Assembly: GCA_003600225.1 (NCBI GenBank)
Contig: QZFT01000030.1
Coordinates: 35,925-99,924, forward strand
Direction of reading: 5' to 3'
Length of the DNA: 64,000 bases
Origin: Pseudonocardiaceae bacterium YIM PH 21723
GTDB lineage: Bacteria; Actinomycetota; Actinomycetes; Mycobacteriales; Pseudonocardiaceae
Shown here: positions 35,101-44,367 of the stretch, in pieces
Layout: the number at the start of each line of letters is the position of its first letter
How positions within the stretch are numbered: position 1 is the first letter of the stretch
Notes under the pieces: model-generated
The model's database searches: none
The model's input: the letters and a program-made list of their open reading frames with translations, nothing else
What the model was told of the DNA's origin: nothing
Made by a program: the position numbers and the translations under genes

Positions 35101-35862
35101 TCACTGGGCGATCGGCGCCCATTCGCCGTCCACAACCCGGCCGAACGGCTCGGTGAAATGCACGCCGAACCCGATGGTGTCCGGCTTGCTCAGCTCCTCG
35201 ATCAACGCCCGCCGGGTGGCGACGGCGGCCGCCGGATCCATGTCCGGGGCGGTCGCCCACTCGGGGTGGGCGATCTGGATCGGTGCGTGCATGATGTCGC
35301 CGAACGCGATGACCCGGTGGCCGCCTGCGGTGATCACGTAGCTAACGTGGCCGGGCGTGTGACCCGCCGAGGACACCGCCTTCACCCCGGGAAAGACCTG
35401 CTCCCCCTCGGCGACGTACTCGTAGCGGTGCTCGAATCCGGCCACCTTCTCCGGATGCGCCTCCACGTCCTTCTTCGACACCAGCACCCGGCTCAGCGGG
35501 ATGCCGGGCACCCAGCCGATGTGATCGAGGTGCAGGTGGGTGAGCGCGATGAGCTCCAGCTCCTCCGGCTCCCGGCCGAGCGCGTTCAGGCTGGTCAGCA
35601 GCTCGCCGCCGGTGAGCACGCCGTACTTCCAGTCGGTGTGCTCGACAGGCCCGAGGCCCGCGTCGATCAGCATGGCGGAGTCGCCGTGCTCGATCAGCAA
35701 CGCGCCGACCGAGCCGTGGAAGTACTCCTCCGGCCAGTCGTGGCCGGCCTCGGGGAACCAGGCTCGCGCGTTGATCTGAGCTCTGCCGTCATAGACGTAG
35801 CTGAGGCGATGCTTCCCCAGCTGCAGCACGAGAGTCGACACCGGTGCAGGGTAATCGCTCAC
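35101..35862 (-). CDS. MBL-fold metallo-hydrolase
   Basis: A 253-residue metallo-beta-lactamase-fold enzyme. The metal motif is ALTHLHLDHIGW, further ligands are in SSAGHTPGHVSY and IAFGDIMHAP, and the last His is in FGVHFTEPFG. The AHL-lactonase group shares this layout. GTG at 35862 overlaps the stop of the upstream paralogue by 4 bp, so the pair is translationally coupled. The substrate may be a lactone or ester. Confidence 0.88.
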   Translation of the reverse strand: MSDYPAPVSTLVLQLGKHRLSYVYDGRAQINARAWFPEAGHDWPEEYFHGSVGALLIEHGDSAMLIDAGLGPVEHTDWKYGVLTGGELLTSLNALGREPEELELIALTHLHLDHIGWVPGIPLSRVLVSKKDVEAHPEKVAGFEHRYEYVAEGEQVFPGVKAVSSAGHTPGHVSYVITAGGHRVIAFGDIMHAPIQIAHPEWATAPDMDPAAAVATRRALIEELSKPDTIGFGVHFTEPFGRVVDGEWAPIAQ

Positions 35863-36674
35863 AGCTGATCGACCGGCTCCCACTGTCCGCGCACGACCCG
35901 GCCGAAGGGCACATCGGCGAAGTGCACGCCGAAGCCGATGGTCCCCGGCCGCTCCAGCTCCGCGATGATCTTCTTCCGGTTGTCGGTGGACGCCTCGCCG
36001 TCGTGTTCCGCGAAGGAACTCCACTCCGGGCGGCCGACCTGCGCGGAGGAGTGCATGGCGTCGCCGAAGGCGATCAGCCGGTGGGTGCCGTTCTGCAGGA
36101 TGTAGCTGGTGTGCCCCGGCGTGTGGCCCATCGTGTGCCAGGCGCGGACGCCGGGAAAGATCTCCTCGCCGTCGGCGACATAGGTGGTGCGGTGCACGAA
36201 CGGGGCCACCCGGTCCGGATCGCTGTCCGCCTCCCGCTTGGCCAGGGCCACCCGCGCGTTCGGCAGGTGCTCGATCCAGCCGATGTGGTCGCTGTGCAGG
36301 TGCGTCACCGCGACCAATTCGATGTCCCCGGCGGCCACTCCCAGCGCGGCCAGGCTGCCTAGGAATCCGCCGCCGTGGAAGTAGCCCAGCTGCTCGATGT
36401 CCTGGTCCCGGGCGGTCTGCGCGTGGAGTCCCTGACCCGCGTCCACCAGCATCGCCCGGTCACCGTGCTGGATGAGCAGCCCGCCGACGGTGCACACCAG
36501 ATAGCCCTGCTCGTCCAGCAGCTTTCCGTCGACCTCCCCCTCGGCGGGCCCGGCCAGGAACCTCGTCGGATGTAGCTGGATGGCGCCGTCGTAGACGTAG
36601 CTCAGCCGGTACTCGCCCAATCGCAGTGTCCGCGACCTCGCTGGCTGTGCCCAGCGTTCCCCAGTGATCGTCAT
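35859..36674 (-). CDS. MBL-fold metallo-hydrolase (paralogue)
   Basis: A 271-residue paralogue of the downstream protein with the same plan: AVTHLHSDHIGWIEH metal motif, HTMGHTPGHTSYIL, LIAFGDAMHSSAQ and the ending FGVHFADVPFGRVV. Both begin with L-R/K-L-G-x-x-R-LSYVYDG, so they arose by tandem duplication. They may act on different substrates or as a heterodimer. Confidence 0.88.
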   Translation of the reverse strand: MTITGERWAQPARSRTLRLGEYRLSYVYDGAIQLHPTRFLAGPAEGEVDGKLLDEQGYLVCTVGGLLIQHGDRAMLVDAGQGLHAQTARDQDIEQLGYFHGGGFLGSLAALGVAAGDIELVAVTHLHSDHIGWIEHLPNARVALAKREADSDPDRVAPFVHRTTYVADGEEIFPGVRAWHTMGHTPGHTSYILQNGTHRLIAFGDAMHSSAQVGRPEWSSFAEHDGEASTDNRKKIIAELERPGTIGFGVHFADVPFGRVVRGQWEPVDQL

Positions 36675-36821
36675 ACCTCCAGGCTAGGAAGCGGCCCGTT
36701 CGGTGTCAGTCAAGATGACGATCATGTCCGATTCCCGCTGAGCCATCCACAGCCCGGCAGGTTGTCCACAGCCCACCGCCTGTGCGGCGACAGTGTCGGT
36801 GTCATGGGCGAGTATGGGCAC

Positions 36822-39800
36822 ATGCCACCGACCGACGACGTGCTCGACCTCTTCTCCCCGGCCACCGCCGCGTGGTTCCGGGGCGCCTTCGGCGCGCCCA
36901 CCGCCGCCCAGGACGGGGCTTGGCGGGCGATCGCCCAGGGAGAGCACTCGCTGGTCATCGCGCCCACCGGCTCCGGTAAGACCCTGTCCGCCTTCCTCTG
37001 GGCCCTCGACCGGCTGGCCGTCGAACCGATCCCGGAACAGCCACGGCAACGCTGCCGGGTGCTGTATGTGTCGCCGATGAAGGCCCTCGCCGTGGACGTG
37101 GAGAAGAACCTGCGCGCCCCACTGGCCGGTATCCGGCAGGCGGCCCACCGGCTGGACAGCGTGCCTCCGGACATCACCGTCGGGATGCGCACCGGAGACA
37201 CCCCGGCCGACGAGCGCCGCCGGTTCCTGCGTACGCCGCCGGACGTGCTGGTCACCACGCCCGAGTCGCTGTTCCTGCTGCTCACCTCCAGTGCCCGCGA
37301 GTCGTTGACCGGGGTGCGCACGGTGATCATCGACGAGGTGCACGCAGTGGCCGGCGGGAAACGCGGCGCGCACCTGGCCGTGTCACTGGAACGCCTCGAC
37401 GCGCTGCTGGCCCAGCCCGCCCAGCGCATCGGGCTGTCCGCCACCGTGCGGCCGGTCGAGGAGATCAGCGCCTTCCTCGCGGGCGGCAGGCCGGTGACGG
37501 TGGTGCAGCCGGCGATCGCCAAGACCATCGAGGTCCGGGTCGAGGTGCCCATCGAGGACATGTCCAACCTGGGCGAGCCCACCGGAGAACTGGAGGGCCC
37601 GACGGCGGGGTCGCAGCCCCGGCACTCCATCTGGCCCTCGGTGGAGCAACGCGTCCACGAACTGGTCGGGCAGCATCGCTCGACGATCGTGTTCGCCAAC
37701 TCCCGGCGACTGGCCGAGCGCCTCACCGCAAAACTGAACGAAATCCACGAAGAAGCACTTTCCATGGAATCTGCGCCCTTTGCAGATTCCATGGAAAGTG
37801 CTCCCCCTCAGCCCTTCCCCGCCCAAGCAGTCGGCCAGTCCGGCACCGCCCGAACAACCACGACCACGATCGCCAAGGCGCATCACGGCTCGATGTCCAA
37901 GGAGCAACGCGCCCTGGTCGAGGAGGAACTCAAGACCGGCCTGCTGCCCTGCGTGGTGGCCACCTCCTCGTTGGAGCTGGGCATCGACATGGGCGCCGTC
38001 GACCTGGTGATCCAGGTGGAGGCACCGCCCACCGTCGCCTCCGGGCTGCAACGGGTCGGCCGGGCCGGGCACCAGGTGGGCGCGGTCTCCAGCGGGGTGA
38101 TGTTCCCGAAGTTCCGCGGTGACCTGGTGTCCTGCGCGGTGGTCGCCGAGCGGATGGCCGCCGGAGCGATCGAATCGGTGCGGTATCCGCGCAATCCCCT
38201 CGATGTGCTGGCCCAGCAGATTGTGGCGATGACCGCCATCGAACCCTGGCAGGTCACCGAGCTCGGCGCGCTGGTCCGCCGCTCCGCGCCGTTCGCCGCG
38301 CTGCCCGAGTCGGCCCTCCAGGCGGTGCTGGACATGCTGTCCGGGCGCTATCCCAGCGAGGACTTCGGCGAGCTGCGGCCGCGGATCACCTGGGACCGGG
38401 TCACCGGTGAACTGCACGGCAGGCCCGGCTCGCAACGGCTGGCCGTCACGTCGGGCGGCACCATCCCGGACCGCGGCCTGTTCACCGTCATGACGCCGGC
38501 CTCCGATTCCGGGTCCGGGTCCCGGGTCGGCGAGCTGGACGAGGAGATGGTCTACGAGTCGCGGGTCGGCGACACCTTCCTGCTGGGCACCTCGGCCTGG
38601 CGGGTGGAGGACATCACCCATGACCGGGTCATCGTCACCCCCGCACCCGGCCAGCCGGCCCGGATGCCGTTCTGGAAGGGCGATTCCCCGGGCAGGCCAC
38701 TGGAACTGGGCCGGGCACACGGCAGATTCGTCCGCGAACTGTCCACACTGGACTCAAAACGGGCACGGGAGCGGGCGGCGGCCGCCGGGCTGGACACCTG
38801 GGCGGTGGACAACCTGCTGGGTTACCTCGCCGAGCAGAAGGCCGCCACCAAACACCTCCCCGACGACCGCACGATCCTGGTGGAACGGTTCCGCGACGAG
38901 CTCGGCGACTGGCGCCTGGTGGTGCACTCGCCATTCGGCGCGCAGGTGAACGCGCCCTGGGCGCTGGTGATCGCCGCACGCCTGCGGGAGAACCGTGGCA
39001 TCGAGGTGCACACGGCGCACTCCGACGACGGGATCGTGCTGCGGATCCCGGACGGCATCGACGAATCCGGCGCCGATGTGCTGCCCACCGCCGAGGACGT
39101 GCTGCTGTCCCCGGAGGAGGTGGAACAGATCGTCGTGGCCGAACTGGGCAACTCGGCGCTGTTCGCCGCCCGGTTCCGCGAGTGCGCCGCCCGATCGCTG
39201 CTGCTGCCCCGGCGGGACCCACGACGGCGCAGCCCGCTGTGGCAGCAGCGGCAGCGGGCCGCACAGCTGCTCTCGGTGGCGGCGAAGTACGAGCAGTTCC
39301 CGGTGATCCTGGAGGCCATGCGGGAGTGCCTGCAGGACGTGTACGACCTGGGCGGCCTGCGTGAGCTGATGTCCGAGGTGCGGTCCCGCACGGTGCGGGT
39401 CGTCGAGGTGGAGACGCCCAGCGCCTCGCCGTTCGCCCGCAGCCTGCTGTTCGGCTACGTCGGCATGTTCCTCTACGACGCGGACACGCCCCTGGCCGAG
39501 CGCCGGGCGGCGGCGCTGTCCCTGGACTCCGCGCTGCTGGCCGAACTGCTCGGTGGCGAGGCCATCCGGGAACTCCTCGATCCGGAGATCCTGGCCGAGA
39601 TCGAGGCGAACCTGCAGCGGCTGGCGCCCGACCGGCAGGCGCGGCACGCCGAGGACACCGCCGACCTGCTGCGTTTCCTCGGCGACCTCACCGAGGCGGA
39701 AGCCGCACAGCGTGGGGTACGGCCCGAATGGCTGCGCGAACTGGAGGCGGCCAGGCGGGCCATCCGGGTGCGAATCGCCGGCGAGGAACGCTGGCTGGGC

Positions 39801-41459
39801 ATCGAGGACGCGGGGCGAGTGCGTGACGCGCTGGGGGTGGCGCTGCCGGTCGGCGTGCCCGAGGCGTTCACCGAGATCGTCGCCGATCCGCTCGGCGATC
39901 TGCTGTCCCGTTACGCCCGCACCCATGGACCTTTCCCCGCCGCCGCGGCCGCCGCCCGGTTCGGTCTGGGTATCGCCGTGGTGACCGCGGTGCTCGATCG
40001 GATGGCCGGGGCCGGCCGTCTGGTGCGCGGCGAACTGCGGCCCGGCTCGAAGGGCGTCGAATACTGCGAATCCGAGGTGTTGCGCAGGTTGCGCCGTGCC
40101 TCGCTCGCCGCGACCAGGGCCGAGGTCGAACCGGTCGACCAGGCCGCCTTGGGCCGGTTCCTGCCCGTCTGGCACGGCATCTCGCAGCAACAGGGCGGGG
40201 ATTCGTCCGCTCGCGGTGGCAGGCGCCGGTTCACCACGGCACCGACTCCGGAGGACGTGCTGGGCGTGGTGGAACAGCTGGCCGGGGCACCACTTCCCGC
40301 CAGCGCCCTGGAATCGCTGATCCTGCCCGCCAGGCTGCCGGGCTACTCGCCGGCGTTGCTGGACGAACTGACGGCGACCGGCGAGGTCACCTGGTCCGGC
40401 TGCGGGGCGATCGGCTCCGGCGACGGCTGGGTGGCCCTGGCCCCCACCGACGTGGCCGATCTACTGCTGCCCGATCCCCTGGCCGAGAGGCCGGATTCAC
40501 CGTTGCACCGCGCCCTGCTGTCCACATTGGACGGTGGCGCGTTGTTCTTCCGGCAGATCACCGACCGGGCGGGCGCACTCCTGCTCGACCAGGAGGAACC
40601 GGCACCCGAGGATCCGGCGGTGGTCGCCGCGCTGTGGGACCTGGTGTGGGCCGGCCTGGTCGGCAACGACACCCTGGCACCACTGCGCGCGGTGGTCTCC
40701 GGCAAGGGCGCGGCACACAAACCCCGGCGCAGCGCGCCCCGTGGCCGGTATGCCCGGATGCGCGCCGGGCGACCGGCGATGCCCTCCCGCACCGGCCCGC
40801 CCACGGTGTCCGGTCGCTGGGCGCTGGTGCCCGAGCGGGAGACGGAACCGACCCGGCGGGCACATGCCAGGGCCGAGTCCTTCCTGGAACGGCACGGCGT
40901 ACTGACCCGGGGCGCGCTGGACACCGAGCGGGTGACCGGCGGCTTCAGCGGGGTGTACCGGGTACTGCGGGCCATGGAGGAATCCGGCCAGGTGGTCCGT
41001 GGCTACGTGGTGGACGGCTTGGGCGCGGCGCAGTTCGCCATCCGGGGCGCCGTGGATCGGCTGCGCGCCGAAAGCACGCCGCCGGACCAGCCCCATGCGG
41101 TGGTACTGGCCGCGGCCGACCCGGCGCAGCCGTACGGCGCGGCACTGAACTGGCCGGCCGCCGTGGGCGACACGAAGCACCGGCCAGGGCGCAAGGCCGG
41201 AGCGCTCACCGTGCTGGTCGGCGGGGTTCCGGTGCTGTACGTGGAACGCGGTGGCCGCTCGCTGCTGTCGTTCAACGCGGACCCGGTCGCGCTGCGCAGC
41301 GCGGCCGCCGCGCTGGCCGAGGCGGTCCACCAGGGCTGGCTGGGCCAGCTGTCCGTGCAGAAGGCGGACGGTGAACACGCCCTGACCAGCGAGCTCGCCA
41401 CGGTCCTGACCGAGGCCGGTTTCCGGGCCACCCCCAAAGGCCTCCGCCTCCGCGCCTGA
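36822..41459 (+). CDS. lhr: Lhr family ATP-dependent helicase
   Basis: A 1545-residue superfamily-2 helicase. Walker A is VIAPTGSGKTLSAFLW (about residues 45-60), motif II is VIIDEVHAV, and motif VI is GLQRVGRAGHQVG. After the core come the Lhr-specific winged helix and beta-barrel modules and a long C-terminal domain. It unwinds DNA-RNA or DNA forks in repair. ATG at 36822 is chosen; ATG at 36804 is possible. Residues 311-327 (about ALSMESAPFADSMESA) come from a perfect palindromic repeat between the two RecA-like lobes that keeps the frame open. Confidence 0.95.
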   Translation: MPPTDDVLDLFSPATAAWFRGAFGAPTAAQDGAWRAIAQGEHSLVIAPTGSGKTLSAFLWALDRLAVEPIPEQPRQRCRVLYVSPMKALAVDVEKNLRAPLAGIRQAAHRLDSVPPDITVGMRTGDTPADERRRFLRTPPDVLVTTPESLFLLLTSSARESLTGVRTVIIDEVHAVAGGKRGAHLAVSLERLDALLAQPAQRIGLSATVRPVEEISAFLAGGRPVTVVQPAIAKTIEVRVEVPIEDMSNLGEPTGELEGPTAGSQPRHSIWPSVEQRVHELVGQHRSTIVFANSRRLAERLTAKLNEIHEEALSMESAPFADSMESAPPQPFPAQAVGQSGTARTTTTTIAKAHHGSMSKEQRALVEEELKTGLLPCVVATSSLELGIDMGAVDLVIQVEAPPTVASGLQRVGRAGHQVGAVSSGVMFPKFRGDLVSCAVVAERMAAGAIESVRYPRNPLDVLAQQIVAMTAIEPWQVTELGALVRRSAPFAALPESALQAVLDMLSGRYPSEDFGELRPRITWDRVTGELHGRPGSQRLAVTSGGTIPDRGLFTVMTPASDSGSGSRVGELDEEMVYESRVGDTFLLGTSAWRVEDITHDRVIVTPAPGQPARMPFWKGDSPGRPLELGRAHGRFVRELSTLDSKRARERAAAAGLDTWAVDNLLGYLAEQKAATKHLPDDRTILVERFRDELGDWRLVVHSPFGAQVNAPWALVIAARLRENRGIEVHTAHSDDGIVLRIPDGIDESGADVLPTAEDVLLSPEEVEQIVVAELGNSALFAARFRECAARSLLLPRRDPRRRSPLWQQRQRAAQLLSVAAKYEQFPVILEAMRECLQDVYDLGGLRELMSEVRSRTVRVVEVETPSASPFARSLLFGYVGMFLYDADTPLAERRAAALSLDSALLAELLGGEAIRELLDPEILAEIEANLQRLAPDRQARHAEDTADLLRFLGDLTEAEAAQRGVRPEWLRELEAARRAIRVRIAGEERWLGIEDAGRVRDALGVALPVGVPEAFTEIVADPLGDLLSRYARTHGPFPAAAAAARFGLGIAVVTAVLDRMAGAGRLVRGELRPGSKGVEYCESEVLRRLRRASLAATRAEVEPVDQAALGRFLPVWHGISQQQGGDSSARGGRRRFTTAPTPEDVLGVVEQLAGAPLPASALESLILPARLPGYSPALLDELTATGEVTWSGCGAIGSGDGWVALAPTDVADLLLPDPLAERPDSPLHRALLSTLDGGALFFRQITDRAGALLLDQEEPAPEDPAVVAALWDLVWAGLVGNDTLAPLRAVVSGKGAAHKPRRSAPRGRYARMRAGRPAMPSRTGPPTVSGRWALVPERETEPTRRAHARAESFLERHGVLTRGALDTERVTGGFSGVYRVLRAMEESGQVVRGYVVDGLGAAQFAIRGAVDRLRAESTPPDQPHAVVLAAADPAQPYGAALNWPAAVGDTKHRPGRKAGALTVLVGGVPVLYVERGGRSLLSFNADPVALRSAAAALAEAVHQGWLGQLSVQKADGEHALTSELATVLTEAGFRATPKGLRLRA
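37754..37802. repeat. Family-2 palindrome inside lhr
   Basis: Perfect 21-bp arms, 37754-37774 and 37782-37802, around loop GCCCTTT. The left arm begins AGCACTTTCCATGGAATCTG. On the minus strand the loop is AAAGGGC, the same as in the recA-recX copy. It lies wholly in coding sequence, is read through without a stop, and adds a Ser/Met/Glu-rich stretch to a likely surface loop. Confidence 0.9.
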
Positions 41460-41461
41460 CT

Positions 41462-41516
41462 CCGAAGTTGACGATGTTCGCGGCGAGGAACGAGCCCCGA
41501 ACATCGTCAACTTCGG
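41462..41516 (+). repeat. Family-1 palindromic hairpin, copy 3
   Basis: Perfect 19-bp arms (41462-41480, 41498-41516), reading CCGAAGTTGACGATGTTCG. The loop contains GCGAGGAACGAG in the lhr sense, the same loop as the copy after sdhB. It starts 2 bp after the lhr stop codon. Confidence 0.9.
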
Positions 41517-41623
41517 GCACGCCGTTACCCAGAAACCTGACGCCCTACACGCCGAAGCGGCGATGCTCTCATCGGACCGGTTTCGCTAGGCCGAATGGGG
41601 CAGTCCGTGCTTACCGTGCTGGG

Positions 41624-43256
41624 GTGCTGGAAAAACTGAGCAGACGTCTGGGCCTCCGGACCGACCCGGTCATCTTCTTCACCTCGGCCGCGCTCACCGT
41701 CGGTTTCGTGCTGGTCACCATCCTGGCCACCCGCGAGGTCAACCATGGATTCCAGGTCGCCAAGGACTGGCTGATCACCAATCTCGGCTGGTTGTACATC
41801 GGCGGGGTGACCGCCTTCCTCGGCTTCCTGATCTGGCTGGCCATCGGCCGCTACGGCCATGTGCGACTCGGCGGGCAGAACCAGCGGCCGGAGTACGGCG
41901 ACCGGTCCTGGTTCGCCATGCTGTTCGCGGCGGGCATGGGCGTGGTGCTGATGTTCTGGGGCGCCGCCGAACCGATCAGCCACTACGCGGATCCGCCCCG
42001 GGCCGATGTGCCACCGCAGTCGGTGGGCGCGGCCGACGAGGCGATGAGCTTCACCCTGTACCACTTCGGCCTGCACACCTGGGCGATCTACTGCCTGCCC
42101 GGTCTGGCCCTGGCCTACTTCGTGTACAACCGCAGGCTCCCCATGCGGTTCAGCTCCTTGTTCGAACCGCTGCTGGGCGACCGCATCCACGGGCCGCTCG
42201 GCAAGATGATCGACATCCTGGCCGTGGTGGGCACCATCTTCGGCGTAGCCACCACCATCGGCCTCGGCACGCTGCAGATCAACGCGGGCATCGCCCGGCT
42301 GCTGGGCCTGCCGATCAGCCGGGTCACCCAGGTCGCGTTGATCGCCATCGTCACCGGCATCGCCATCCTGTCGGTGGTGTCCGGCCTGGACAAGGGCGTG
42401 AAACGGCTGTCCAACATCAACCTGGTGCTGGCCCTGGGCCTCGTGGTGTTCATCTTCGTCACCGGTTCCCCGCTGTTCCTGTCCAAGGGCATCGTGGGAG
42501 ACCACCGGCACCTACCTGACCGAGCTCATCCCGATGTCCTTCTGGACCGACACCTACAACGTCAACCCGGGCTGGCAGGGCCGGTGGACGGTGTTCTACT
42601 GGGCCTGGACGATCACCTGGGCGCCGTTCGTCGGCATCTTCATCGCCCGGATCTCCAAGGGCCGGACGATCCGCCAGTTCATCGCGGGCGTGTTGCTGCT
42701 GCCCACCGGGTTCACCATCGTGTGGTTCAGCGTGTTCGGCCTGTCCGCGATCGACATCCAGCGCACCGGACGGGGCGACCTGGTGAAACAGGTGGTGGTG
42801 GACAGGGACATCCCGGGGTCGATGTTCGACTTCCTGGCCCATTTCCCGGCCTCGTACGCGATCTCCCTGCTGGCCGTGGTGGTGGTCATCGCCTTCTTCA
42901 CCACGTCCGCCGACTCGGCATCACTGGTGGTGGACATGCTGTGCACCGGCGCCGACGGCACGAGCCCGGCGGGGCAGCGGGTGTTCTGGGCGGTGTTGCA
43001 GGGCGCGGTGGGCGCCACCCTGCTGGTCGCCGCGGGTGAGGCGGGGCTGGACGCGTTGCAGCAGGTGATCATCGTGATCGGCCTGCCGTTCTTCTTCCTC
43101 GCCTTCGCGGTGATGTTCAGCCTGGTCCGGGCATTGCGTGCCGATCACCCGGCACTGCCACCGCTGCCCGCGGGGCAGCAGCACACCGCGGTGCGGCCCC
43201 GCAAACGCTTCGCGAACCGGCTGCTGAACCGGCGTACCCGGGAACCGCAGGCCTAG
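41624..43256 (+). pseudogene. BCCT-family (betaine/choline/carnitine) transporter, frameshifted
   Basis: A complete BCCT transporter split by a frameshift. Frame one covers the first half, with WGAAEPISHYADPP and GFLIWLAIGRYGHVRLGG, up to PLFLSKGIV at about 42495. The other frame resumes ETTGTYLTELIPMSFWTDTY and runs through GWTVFYWAWTITWAPFVG-like sequence to the C-terminus. Reading ATCGTGGAGACC instead of ATCGTGGGAGACC restores one frame, so a single extra G near 42497 explains it. Together the parts would be about 543 residues with some 12 helices. GTG at 41624 is the likely start. Confidence 0.85.
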
Positions 43257-43462
43257 CAGCCATCTTCCGCCAGGCGCGCGCCGTAGAGCAGCGCCTGGCG
43301 GATGTCGTCCGGTTCCAGGAACGGGAACGCCTCCCGGATCTCCGGGACGGTCCAGCCGGCCGCGATCAGCCGCAGCAGCGACGCCACCGAGATACGCAGG
43401 CCACGAATGCCCGGCCGGCCGTCCAGGGTGCCGGGCTCCACCACGATTCGGTCCAAGATCAC
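43253..43462 (-). CDS. DUF433 domain protein
   Basis: A 69-residue protein: IVVEPGTLDGRPGIRGLRIS, VASLLRLIAAGWTVPEIREA, FPFLEPDDIRQALLYGARL. This is the DUF433 helix-turn-helix-like fold, often found as antitoxin-like proteins beside PIN toxins. No toxin partner is adjacent here. It overlaps the end of the BCCT gene by 4 bp, converging. Confidence 0.85.
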   Translation of the reverse strand: MILDRIVVEPGTLDGRPGIRGLRISVASLLRLIAAGWTVPEIREAFPFLEPDDIRQALLYGARLAEDGC

Positions 43463-43528
43463 CGCGCCATGATCGTCCTACGTCCCGGAACCGCGCCAGT
43501 CGAAGGGTCACGCGCGCGGGTGATCACG

Positions 43529-44035
43529 CTACGCGATCGCCTCGAAAACCAGGTTGGCCAGGCCCAGGACCACGCCCAGCCCGAGCATCACCAATGCCCC
43601 GGACGGGAAGACCGTGCGCCAGTGGAAGTCGTAGTCCCGGTACTCCGGCATGTCCTCGGTGCCCGGCAGCACGAAGAACCGGGGCCGGATGGTGCAGAAC
43701 AACACCCAGTCCAGCACCACCAGGTCGTAGACGATCAGCGCCAGCATCAGCAGCACACCGAACACGAACGGCTGACCGAAGCCGATGTCACCGTGCTGCT
43801 CGATGCGCAGTTCCCGCAGGCCCAGTACGGCCAGCACCACGACCGTGCCCAGGTGCAGCACGCTCGCCACCGTGGTCGCCACGACACCACGACGGCTCTT
43901 CTCGCCGTACTTCGCCCGGATCGCGGGTGGGTAGGCGTGCACCATCGAGTCCGGGGCCAGCAGCACGCTGCCCAGAATGATCACGGTGAACGCGGCGCAG
44001 TAGATGACCGCGAAGATGAGACTGATCGCCAGCAT
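43529..44035 (-). CDS. Four-helix integral membrane protein
   Basis: A 168-residue membrane protein with helices at about 1-27, 50-70, 85-108 and 145-165 and the polar loop RPRFFVLPGTEDMPEYRDYD. I do not recognise a named family. The start is ATG at 44035; 17 bp upstream lies TTAGGCTGGCCTAA, which resembles half an iron box. It follows the CxC-type protein gene on the same strand. Confidence 0.7.
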   Translation of the reverse strand: MLAISLIFAVIYCAAFTVIILGSVLLAPDSMVHAYPPAIRAKYGEKSRRGVVATTVASVLHLGTVVVLAVLGLRELRIEQHGDIGFGQPFVFGVLLMLALIVYDLVVLDWVLFCTIRPRFFVLPGTEDMPEYRDYDFHWRTVFPSGALVMLGLGVVLGLANLVFEAIA

Positions 44036-44051
44036 CGATCCCCCAACGAGC

Positions 44052-44065
44052 TTAGGCTGGCCTAA
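44052..44065. promoter_or_regulatory. TTAGGC/GCCTAA inverted repeat (possible iron box)
   Basis: TTAGGC-TG-GCCTAA lies 17-30 bp upstream of the membrane protein start. A 19-bp reading beginning here matches the IdeR/DmdR1 consensus at about 13 positions, mostly in one half. Spacing of the arms is shorter than in the canonical box. Confidence 0.3.
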
Positions 44066-44067
44066 GT

Positions 44068-44367
44068 CTACGTCCGGGCGGCGAAGGAATCGAGTACCGG
44101 AATGTGTGGGGAGGGAACCCGCACATCCAGATGCACCTCGCCCCCGGTGGCGACCAGGCTGAACTCGAAGAATCCGCAGCAGGCCGTCTCCCGCACCATC
44201 AGTTCGGCCACCCGTGCCGCCGATTCCGAGCGAAGGGTCAGTCGCAGCCGGGTCGGCTCCGGTCGCGCACCCGACAGCACTGCGGCACCGAGTACCTCAT
44301 CGAATTCGGCCACCCGCAACGGTTTCTCCGCGGTGGGCAACGTGCAGGAATCGGGAACCCAGGTCAT
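44068..44367 (-). CDS. Small conserved protein with Cys-Cys motif
   Basis: A 99-residue protein. TWVPDSCTLPTAEKPLRVAE at the start and VRETACCGFFEFSLVATGGE in the middle are the notable parts; the cysteines could bind a metal. I recall similar proteins beside MerR-type regulators but cannot name the family. It overlaps the kinase-like gene by 4 bp, so both are translated from one message. Confidence 0.7.
   Translation of the reverse strand: MTWVPDSCTLPTAEKPLRVAEFDEVLGAAVLSGARPEPTRLRLTLRSESAARVAELMVRETACCGFFEFSLVATGGEVHLDVRVPSPHIPVLDSFAART

Noticed and set aside
36722..37792. Minus-strand frame across the start of lhr with repeated Met-Glu-Ser
   Set aside because: It is the antisense of a strongly conserved helicase core; the repeat-like residues come from the palindrome.
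43253..43462. DUF433 gene as half of a toxin-antitoxin pair
   Set aside because: No PIN or other toxin gene is adjacent on either side.
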